From contig NZ_LDNM01000032.1 in the NCBI RefSeq assembly GCF_001028135.1, forward strand, positions 1-57,587: DNA of 57,587 nt, in the 5' to 3' direction. Within the stretch, counting starts at the first letter, position 1. Every line of letters starts with the position of its first letter. Origin of the DNA: Xenorhabdus griffiniae. Lineage in GTDB: Bacteria; Pseudomonadota; Gammaproteobacteria; Enterobacterales; Enterobacteriaceae. The translations under genes and the position numbers were made by a program. Positions 6,368 to 15,100 of the stretch are shown here, piece by piece. A model generated the notes under the pieces. That model saw only the letters and a program-made list of their open reading frames with translations. It was not told the DNA's origin and ran no database searches.

Positions 6368-7975
6368 TTATTTCTCCTGTGAGGACTGCAACAGCCGGAA
6401 ATTCTTTGTTGCGAGTAACGCCATGAACGCTGTAGCTAGCATCATCCCGCCCATCACATAAAATATGTCATTAAAAGCGATGATTTGAGCCTGCAACTTA
6501 ATGCCTTTAATTAATATTGCATAGGCAGTCTGTTGAACATTGAGGTTATATAGCGAGCCACCATGATGGATCAAAAGCGTTTTGATGCTCTCCATATAGC
6601 GATTAAACGTATCGCTACCGGAAGCTATTGTCGATTGGATCTGTTTAGCATGCATCCACGCATGATTAACGTAGAGGGTGGAAAGAATGGCCGTACCCAT
6701 TGAGCCACCAACGCTGCGGGTAATGTTAATCAGAATAGCGGATGAGGCGCTATCTTTGGGCTTAACATTACGGGTAGCAATTATGGAAAGCGGCACCATG
6801 ATGAAGGGTTGCCCCAGCGCCCGAATCAATAACGAAAGTTTCATCTGCTGCCCAGCGAAATAGCTATCCATATGTCCATTCATGAGTGAACTGATAGCCA
6901 GACCGGTGAAACCGATGAAAATCATATAGTTCAGGTTGAAAATCTTAAGCAACTTCGGGATAAATGGAAGGATTACCAGTTGCGGCAATCCCATCCAAAT
7001 TATGACATTGCCAATCTGCAGGGCGTCATAGTTGTGCACCGTGGTAAGATAAAATGGCACCATAAACAGCGTGCCATAAATAGCGACTCCCAACATAAAG
7101 AACATAATGCAGGCATGCGAGAACGCCGCGTCTCTGAACATGCGGATGTTAATTAAGGGGGAAGGGTGCACAAGCTGATCGTACATGAACCCTAAAAATG
7201 CGACTATCGAGATCACAATAAGTGAGCAGATAAGGTTAGAATCCAGCCAGTACAGATTGCGTCCTTCTTCCAGAACGACCTCCAATGAGCCTAGCCACAG
7301 CATTGCGGTGAGAATGCCGATAAAATCACCGTCGCGGATCACCTGCCAACAAATAGGTGGGCGTTTTCTCTTATAATTAATCAGGCAGTAAGCGAAAATA
7401 GCAGGCACGGCGTTGATGTAAAAAATAGCGTGCCAGGAGAACGTCTCTGTCAGCCAGCCGCCCAGAGAGGGACCAATTGCCGGAGCAAAAGTGCCCACAA
7501 TACTGAATAAAGACATCCCAAAGGGGCGTTTTTCCTCCGGTAATACCTCGATAATCAGGCGAAATGAAAGAGGGATCAGGGCGCCGCCTCCGAAGCCCTG
7601 TAACGCCCGAAAGACAATCATGGAATTAAGATTCCATGAAAATGAACACAGTATTGACGCCGCGAGGAAACTGCCGATACACCACAAAGCATAGCGTCTG
7701 GTACCAAGTGCCTGCGCCAGCCAGCCGCACAGAGGAATGGCGATGATCTCAGCGGTAAAGTAAGAGGTCATTAACCATGAACTGTCATCCAGCGTGGCTG
7801 ATAACGCGCCCTGAATAACCTTCATCGACGAGTTAGTTATTTGGATATCCAGAATAGCCATAAAGCCACCGAGCAAACCGCCAATAACGGTGCACCAACT
7901 ACGGAGAGATAATCTTGTATTTTCTTTGTACTTTCTCTCAATATTCAAGATATTTTCCTGTACGGTTACTCTCAT
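6368..7975 (-). CDS. DHA2 (EmrB/QacA-type) MFS exporter, 14 TM
   Basis: 535 aa with a short basic N-terminus followed by alternating hydrophobic segments consistent with 14 TM helices. The segment FMAILDIQITNSSMKVIQGAL is split by TM1, and the antiporter motif C region reads APAIGPSLGGWLTE. TM4-5 motifs (VFRALQGFGGGALIPLSFRLI, shortened) are those of drug:H+ antiporters that pair with an EmrA-type adaptor. Its ATG overlaps the TGA of the terminal NRPS gene (ATGA), so it is translationally coupled to the synthetase. With the HlyD protein (4520-5542) it forms a likely tripartite exporter for the cluster's product, giving secretion and self-protection. High confidence in family, moderate in substrate. 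Confidence 0.9.
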   Translation of the reverse strand: MRVTVQENILNIERKYKENTRLSLRSWCTVIGGLLGGFMAILDIQITNSSMKVIQGALSATLDDSSWLMTSYFTAEIIAIPLCGWLAQALGTRRYALWCIGSFLAASILCSFSWNLNSMIVFRALQGFGGGALIPLSFRLIIEVLPEEKRPFGMSLFSIVGTFAPAIGPSLGGWLTETFSWHAIFYINAVPAIFAYCLINYKRKRPPICWQVIRDGDFIGILTAMLWLGSLEVVLEEGRNLYWLDSNLICSLIVISIVAFLGFMYDQLVHPSPLINIRMFRDAAFSHACIMFFMLGVAIYGTLFMVPFYLTTVHNYDALQIGNVIIWMGLPQLVILPFIPKLLKIFNLNYMIFIGFTGLAISSLMNGHMDSYFAGQQMKLSLLIRALGQPFIMVPLSIIATRNVKPKDSASSAILINITRSVGGSMGTAILSTLYVNHAWMHAKQIQSTIASGSDTFNRYMESIKTLLIHHGGSLYNLNVQQTAYAILIKGIKLQAQIIAFNDIFYVMGGMMLATAFMALLATKNFRLLQSSQEK

Positions 7976-10900
7976 CGCAGAATCTGCTTTACACGCTGAA
8001 TAAGTTCTGTGATGAAAGGCTCGTTCATCATGGTGATGTGATTGCCTTGCGCTGGCAGGAGGGTAATAGGTTTGTCCGTCAGGCTCTGCCAGCCAAGCCC
8101 AGGCTCAGGCAATCGTATCCTCCCAGGCAAATCCTCCTGCGCTTCGGCTACCACAATGTTGCCGGTATAAGGCGCACCGACATAGCGATCACTGGCATTG
8201 ATGTGCGCCCATAAAATTACCAGAAAATGACGGAAATGCTTGAAGCTTAGTGACGCTGGAACCAGCCCTGCGCGTCTAAATTCACTCATAAACAGATGAG
8301 TGCGTTCGTCATGGCTCATATCAGCTAATTTCTCTTGTGAGATATTGAAATGCGAGCCGGTAAACATCGCGACTTTGTGGGCATAATAAGCCAGACGATC
8401 GCTGTCGCTCATATTCTCAGTGTCATCGATGCGCATTTGCGGCGCTGATTGGTCAAACACCAGAAGTGTTGGTGCCCGACCTGTGATGCTGGTGATCTGT
8501 TGGCCCATTTCAAAAGCGATAGTCGCGCCCAGCGACCAGCCGCCAACAATCAGTTTTTGTCGATGGAACAGATCCCCTGCCTGTCGCAGGTAGAATGCGG
8601 CTAGGGAGGATATTTCGCGGTCATAGTCGTGAATTTGGCTAAAATCAGCGACCTGAAGACCATAGACTGGGTAGTATGACTCCAGAGATTGCAACATGGG
8701 GTAATAGCAGAGTACATTTCCGCCTGCTGGATGGACCATCAGGAAAGTAGGCTGACTCTCGTCACCCTTGTTCAGCGTCACCAGAGAAGTTAACGCCTGC
8801 GAAGTGCTGGCCCGCTCCATAAGCTGCGCCAATTGCGAAATACTACTATGTTCAAGCAACTGCCCCAGAGATAAAGCAGTGCCGAATTGCAGGTTAATCT
8901 GCATCACTAGTTTTAGCGCATTGATCGAATTGCCGCCTAATTGGAAAAATCTGTCATCAATATCGATATCACTAAGATTGAGCACGTTGCAATAAAGCTG
9001 ATGCAGTTGGTTCTCCATTTCACTTTGCGGGCGTCGACACACGGTATTGCGCGACAAAGTCATTGTGTTCAGCTGGGTATAGTTGATCTTACCGCTGGCG
9101 GTGAGCGGCATCGACTCAAGACATAACCATCTGTCCGGTAACATGAAGTGAGGTAACCGGGCATGAGCATAATCTTTAATCTCATCCTGTTTCCACCCGG
9201 GTACTGGCGCAAAAAAGACCAGTAATTGTTGCTCATCGTCACTGACCTGTTTTACTAACGCAGCGGCTTGAGTTACGCCGGGACACTGATGAAGAACGTG
9301 TTCGATTTCGGCAAGTTCAACCCGGAAGCCGCGGATTTTCACTTGGCGATCGAAACGCCCTAAGTACTCAATATTGCCATTCGGCAGGTAGCGTCCTTTG
9401 TCGCCAGTACGGTAAAGGCGTTCATCTTTAAGCCGTGGGTGAGGAATAAAGGCACTGGCGTTTTTGTGCGAATGACGACCAATGTAGCCAGCACTGAGGA
9501 GTGCGCCACCAATGCAGATTTCACCAGGCAACCCGTCAGCTAGCGGCTGGAACTGATTATCTAAAATTAGCAATTGTACACCGGGGAAAGGTTTACCTAT
9601 GGGCAGATAGCTGCCTTCCGGCATATGTGTGTCCGGCATCACTTCCCATGTTGTGACCCCAACGGTACTCTCAGTTGGTCCATAATGGTTCAAGATGCGG
9701 CAGCGGGCATCCAGTGCTCGTAAATGTTCAACCAGCGACCAGGGCACCTGCTCACCCCCCAACACTAGCAGGGAAGATGGAAGCAGAGCGGCCATGTTTT
9801 CACCCTGCAACAACGCACTAAGATGGGATGGCGTGATTTTTATGCAATCGAGCGGCTGATGCGTGAGTAATTCTGCTAACCGGGACGGATCTTGTAATGC
9901 GCTATTACTGATAATGTTTAAACAGCCGCCGCTGGTCAGAGCCGGGAAAAGCATGGTATGAGCCAGATCGGTCGTGAAACTGGAGAACATACCATAATGC
10001 GCCCCTACAGGTTGTTGTAAGACCTGACGAGCGTTATCGCAATAGCAGGCAAGTTGAGCATGATTAACCTGTATACCTTTCGGTGTGCCTGTACTACCTG
10101 AGGTATAAATGAGATAGGAGGGAGCATCTGGAGCGACGTCCGGCAGCGGCTGTCGAGTGAGAGATTGGGGTATCACATGAATATTGAGGCAAGTTGCCCC
10201 ATCAAACGTGACATTATCGCTCTCGGTGAGTATCCAGTGTGCTGCAGCATCGTCGATCATATACGTCAACCGTTCACGCGGCAGGGTGATATCCAACGGG
10301 AGATAACATCCACCGGCACGTAAAATAGCCATAATGGCTATCACGTAATCGTTTCCCTTCTCCATATGAATACCAACCACATTACCAGGTTGTAAGCCCT
10401 CCGCCAGCAGACATTGAGCCAGATTTTCTGATTGTTCTTCTACCTGTTGATAATTCAACGCACTATCATCGCAACGCACCGCCATTTGGTGCGGTATGTT
10501 ATGGGCGACTTGGATGAATTGTCGGTGTACTGATGCGCAATCGGTTTGCGGTTGAAGGCGCCAAGTCTGGTACTGGCTTCGTTCTTCGTCACTCAACAAC
10601 GAGATTTGCGCGAGGGTGATATGCGGGTTACCCACGAACTGGCATAATATAGATTGGAAATGTTCCAGCATCTGCCTGGCCGTGCTTTCACGGTAAAGAG
10701 TCGAGTTGTAGTAGAGTGTCAATAACAGCTTATTGCTGTCTTCTTCGACCCAAAGGTTAAGATCGGTTTTTGAAACGCCATAATCTACCTTTAAGGGTTT
10801 GATCGATGCTTGGTTATCATCATAGAAATGTGGAAAAATCTGATAGCTCAGTATGGCCTGGAACAAAGGATTAACCCGATGCGAGCGAGCGAAATTGATG

Positions 10901-12036
10901 TTATCGAGGATAATATTAAAAGGAACGTCCTGATAAAGCATCGCCTCTGCACAGTTCGTGCGCACTTGGGCTAACATTTCATCAAATCGGGACTCCGCAC
11001 GAACATCTCCCCGCAGTGGCAGTGTGTTCATAAAAAGTCCCATCAAATCCCGGCTAGACGCATGATTTCGGTTTGCGAAAGGAATACCGACAATGATTTC
11101 ATTCTGGCCGCTATAGAAGTGGAGCAGGACCTGCCATGCGGTTAACATAGCATGAAATAGCGTGGCGTTATGTTTACTGCACAGTACACTTAACGCTTTT
11201 TGCAAATCACTATCTAGTGTCTGGCTGACGATGCTACCAGCCGAACTCATTCTTGCAGGACGTGGCACATCGGTGGGAATGTTCAGGATACCTTGTACAC
11301 CATCCAGTTGTTTTTTCCAATATGCCAACCCTCGGTCGTAATGACCACTAATTTGCCATTGGTTTTCTGCTAGTGCGTAGTCAGAGAATTGTAAAAAATC
11401 ATCAACTGCTGGTGTAATGCCATTTTCCAGTTGGAAATAGATCTCCATTAATTCCCTGAAAAAGAGATTTATGGTCCAGCCGTCAGAAATAATATGATGA
11501 AGCGTTAGCATCATCACATATTCGTTAAGCTGGGTTTTAATCATTCGCCAATAAGACAGTGGCCCACGGGATAAATCAAAACTTCGGCATCCTTCTTTAA
11601 GAGCTTGCTTATCAATCCGACTTTTTTTCTCTTCTTCCGGAATGGCTACGATATCTTCATAGACGAAATCAAAAATAATATCATCTGAGATACATTGCAT
11701 TACTTCGCCATTAACTACCTGAAATGTTGTGCGTAAAATGGAATGCTTGCGGGTTAATAACGTTAATGCCTGACGTATCTGTTCCTGATTGAATTCGAGA
11801 GCCATATGACAAACAAAAGCATAGGGATTGTTATAGGCTCTTTTATCTTCTAGGTATTGATCAAGCAACCAAATGCTTTTTTGAGCGCCAGTCAGCGGAA
11901 ATTGCTTACGCGCAATATCGGTGCAACGTTGAATTTCATCTTGTGCCTTGGCAGCGATTTGTGTTTTTTTTTGACGAGCCAGTTTTTTTATTTCGTCCAA
12001 ACTTAATGAACGAATAGAATCGCTTTTGTTTTTCAT
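7972..12036 (-). CDS. Terminating NRPS module C-A(Asp)-T-TE
   Basis: 1354 aa. A short basic helix, then a condensation domain (about 45-480; LTLHHIISDGWTINLF holds the HHxxxDG motif), an adenylation domain (about 505-960; YTSGSTGTPKG, NHYGPTEST, YRTGDKGRYLPNG), a carrier domain (FFQLGGNSINALKL, Ser arm site about 1035) and a type I thioesterase (GWSLGATIAF catalytic Ser; Asp in LLVFDQSAP; His in QGNHITMM). Reading the ten specificity positions by hand from FTTDLAHT, IKITPSHL, LVLGGEQ, NHYGPTESTVG and the final SGKINY Lys gives D-L-T-K-V-G-H-V-G-K, the known aspartate code. It should add Asp to the PKS-bound chain and release the product. It starts 65 bp after the PKS; ribosome site AGGAAG. 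A 12-bp palindrome (GCGTTATAACGC, 12062-12073) lies in the gap. Confidence 0.92.
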   Translation of the reverse strand: MKNKSDSIRSLSLDEIKKLARQKKTQIAAKAQDEIQRCTDIARKQFPLTGAQKSIWLLDQYLEDKRAYNNPYAFVCHMALEFNQEQIRQALTLLTRKHSILRTTFQVVNGEVMQCISDDIIFDFVYEDIVAIPEEEKKSRIDKQALKEGCRSFDLSRGPLSYWRMIKTQLNEYVMMLTLHHIISDGWTINLFFRELMEIYFQLENGITPAVDDFLQFSDYALAENQWQISGHYDRGLAYWKKQLDGVQGILNIPTDVPRPARMSSAGSIVSQTLDSDLQKALSVLCSKHNATLFHAMLTAWQVLLHFYSGQNEIIVGIPFANRNHASSRDLMGLFMNTLPLRGDVRAESRFDEMLAQVRTNCAEAMLYQDVPFNIILDNINFARSHRVNPLFQAILSYQIFPHFYDDNQASIKPLKVDYGVSKTDLNLWVEEDSNKLLLTLYYNSTLYRESTARQMLEHFQSILCQFVGNPHITLAQISLLSDEERSQYQTWRLQPQTDCASVHRQFIQVAHNIPHQMAVRCDDSALNYQQVEEQSENLAQCLLAEGLQPGNVVGIHMEKGNDYVIAIMAILRAGGCYLPLDITLPRERLTYMIDDAAAHWILTESDNVTFDGATCLNIHVIPQSLTRQPLPDVAPDAPSYLIYTSGSTGTPKGIQVNHAQLACYCDNARQVLQQPVGAHYGMFSSFTTDLAHTMLFPALTSGGCLNIISNSALQDPSRLAELLTHQPLDCIKITPSHLSALLQGENMAALLPSSLLVLGGEQVPWSLVEHLRALDARCRILNHYGPTESTVGVTTWEVMPDTHMPEGSYLPIGKPFPGVQLLILDNQFQPLADGLPGEICIGGALLSAGYIGRHSHKNASAFIPHPRLKDERLYRTGDKGRYLPNGNIEYLGRFDRQVKIRGFRVELAEIEHVLHQCPGVTQAAALVKQVSDDEQQLLVFFAPVPGWKQDEIKDYAHARLPHFMLPDRWLCLESMPLTASGKINYTQLNTMTLSRNTVCRRPQSEMENQLHQLYCNVLNLSDIDIDDRFFQLGGNSINALKLVMQINLQFGTALSLGQLLEHSSISQLAQLMERASTSQALTSLVTLNKGDESQPTFLMVHPAGGNVLCYYPMLQSLESYYPVYGLQVADFSQIHDYDREISSLAAFYLRQAGDLFHRQKLIVGGWSLGATIAFEMGQQITSITGRAPTLLVFDQSAPQMRIDDTENMSDSDRLAYYAHKVAMFTGSHFNISQEKLADMSHDERTHLFMSEFRRAGLVPASLSFKHFRHFLVILWAHINASDRYVGAPYTGNIVVAEAQEDLPGRIRLPEPGLGWQSLTDKPITLLPAQGNHITMMNEPFITELIQRVKQILR

Positions 12037-12101
12037 GTTCTTTTCTTCCTGGGATAATGTTGCGTTATAACGCGCACTGGCAGCTACAACTCGATACTTA
12101 T

Positions 12102-15100
12102 TTACCCGGTTAATTCGTTAACTAACAGATTAGCCATGCCTCTGATAGTTTGATCTTGGTAGAAAAGATCCACTCGGATATCAATTTCAAAGATACCTGA
12201 TACGATGGATACAACTTGTACAGCCAACAGAGAATTACCCCCCAGTTCTGTAAAATAGTCCAGCGCGCCAATACCAGATATTCCAAGAATGGATTGCCAT
12301 ACTTTTGCGATTTCTTTTTCAATATCATTTTCTGGTGCAACATATTCTATCGATAGAGCTGGGCGGATATGTGAATCTGAAATACTGGATTCGATTTGTA
12401 AGCTATCTTTATCTTCTTTTTCCGGAATCGCTTCAAAAATTAATTGTTCCAAATCAGATGTGACTACTACTAACTGTGGGAATTCCAGGTGATTAAGAAT
12501 TCGTTTTATAGCTTCTTGCCCTTCAAAATATAGGATGTCTTTATTCTGTAAATTAACTTTTACCTCGGTCATTTTATTAGTTTTGTCAATGCCTACCTGA
12601 TTATTATCTACGATCTTAATTAACGTATAATTCTCAAGTGTCATCAACCGCTTACCCTTCGCCGAGAAAAATACAATGTTCATAACAATGGTATTATCCA
12701 AAGACTGATAGGGCTGATTTAATTTCACATGAACAAAACACTCTTTTTCTAGTGACGCATGAAAACAAATCTGTCCATAACTGATTGGCAGAAAGTAATT
12801 TTCCGTCAAGCCTGACAAACACGCGATAGCGACCGAGTCAATCATTGCCGGATGAAAAGCATAACGTTTCAGGTCGTTTGCGAATTCTTTTAACAGTTCC
12901 TGACGAATAAACCATTCGGTCTCATTTTTACGTAATTCAGTAATAGTATTCCAGCGATGACTCAGAGTCAGAAAATCTTCGCTGGTGTTCAACCCGTAAT
13001 CGCTGATAACGATAGGGCAACACTGACGAATCGCGTCCGGCTGTTCATAGTCATCATCCACTTCTTTAGCTTCGCCAATCTGACCAAATGCGTGTTCTTG
13101 CCAGTTAAAGTTCAGAATTCCATGACTTTTAAGGCTGAATCTGTAACCTTTATCCTGTTGAGTAACAATCAGATTCATTTCTCGCGGCCAAGCGTTATGG
13201 TAAAGCACTGGTGTGCTCAACATCAGATTCTTAACTTGTAACTCTTCGCCTTGTTTAAACACGGTCAGATATTCATTCAGCAGGGACAGAATTGTGGTTC
13301 CGACTAACGTTGGCGTTTTTAATAAGTGATGCTCGTTAATCACCCAGTCTTGATTGACTGAAATATTTACGCGAAACACATCTTCACTAGCTTTACTTTC
13401 AATTTGCGTAAGAAGATCGCCGGTAATTTTCTTGAATGTTGTGTTTCTTCCTTTTGCATTGAGCTGCTTGTTCCATCGTGCTGCCATTCCTATATCACTC
13501 CACTGACCCCAGTTAACGGACATAGTACAGCCTCGGCGATATTGATTACGATAATGGGCGAAAACATCCATAAAGACGTTTCCTGCACAGTAATCAATAC
13601 GAGCGGGATCGCCGACAATGGCAGTAATGGAAGAGAACAAGAGGAAGAAATCCGGCTCTCTTTTAGCCAATAGTTCATCCAGAATTAATGTGCCGCGAAC
13701 TTTTGGATTTAGCACTTCAGTACAGTTAGATGTGTTTTTGAGGGGAATTATCCCACCGCCGACTACACCCGCGGTGTGGAATACACCATCAATATGAGAG
13801 AATTCAGCCAGACCCGCTTTCATACCGGTGTAATCGCAAACGTCCACATTCAACAGATGTACGTGATTACCTTGTTCTTCCAGATGCAAGATACAGGCGA
13901 GTTTTTCGCTGAGGACATCATCCACTTCGTGTTCTTGAAGCCAAGATTGCCACTCTTCACGTGCCGGCAATGGTGAGCGGTACATCAGGATCAATGTCGC
14001 ATTGCTACTCTGCGCCAGTTGATCTGCAATCAGCATGCCGATCCCACCTAAACCGCCGGTGATCAGATAGACACCATCATCGCGAATAGCAACGGTTTTA
14101 TTGCTTTCCTCAGAAGAGAGCGGCACCTGTTGATAGGCCTCTTCCCAACGCTGATGCTGACGATAGGCGACCAGATTGCCATCGGTATCGATATTGCTTT
14201 CATCGATCAGCAGTCTGGCGATGCCCGCAACAGGGACATCAAGATCAACATCTATCAGGTGGCAACGCACCTCATGATATTCATGGTAGAAAACCCTGGC
14301 AGGTCCAGTAAGCAGAGCTTTATGCGGCGAACCAATAGGCTCACCCGCAACACTGAAGATATTATTAGTGACAAACAATAAGCGCAGGCCGTCTAACAGA
14401 TTTTCGGCAATCAGCGCCTGTTGCAAGTACATTGGGCTGTAAAATGCATCGCGCTGTAAAATTTCACAGGAATCAATCAACCGGGTATTGTCATCATCCT
14501 TAGAGAGACTCCATAAGTGAAGGATACGAGTTGGCGTTAACTCTCTTTTCTTAATGCTACTGAACAGACTAACGTAATGCGTGCTGTTATCAGGATCGAT
14601 AACGAAGGCATTGTCGTTCTCCTGATACGCTTTGCCCTGCGCAACGGTGATAACAGTAAAACCATCCTCTCTAAGCTGTGAGAGTAGCGCATCAACTACG
14701 CCCTGTTTATCTGAAAAAATCACCCAACAGTCGGTCGCTACGGCAGCGACTTTGCCACTCATATATTTCCCCGGGATCGTCTGACGCCATGCGGGCATAT
14801 AAAACCAGTTACTTATATTTGATTGTTTTTTCTTACGCGTATTAATGGAACGATTATCCAGCCCGCTTAACGTTTCCATGTTCAACACCGGAAGACGGAA
14901 CTCTTTACGTTCAAAGGGATAGCCTGGCAACGGCAGGCGCAGACGGTGCTGACCGTCATAATAAGCAGACCAATCAATAGGTACGCCGCTGCACCATAAA
15001 TGACCTAATGCTGCTAGAAATTGTTCGCCAGTCAGCGAGACATCTCTAGCCATAGGCAGGGATGTGAAAATCGCCGGGTTTTCCGCTGTATTGATGTGCT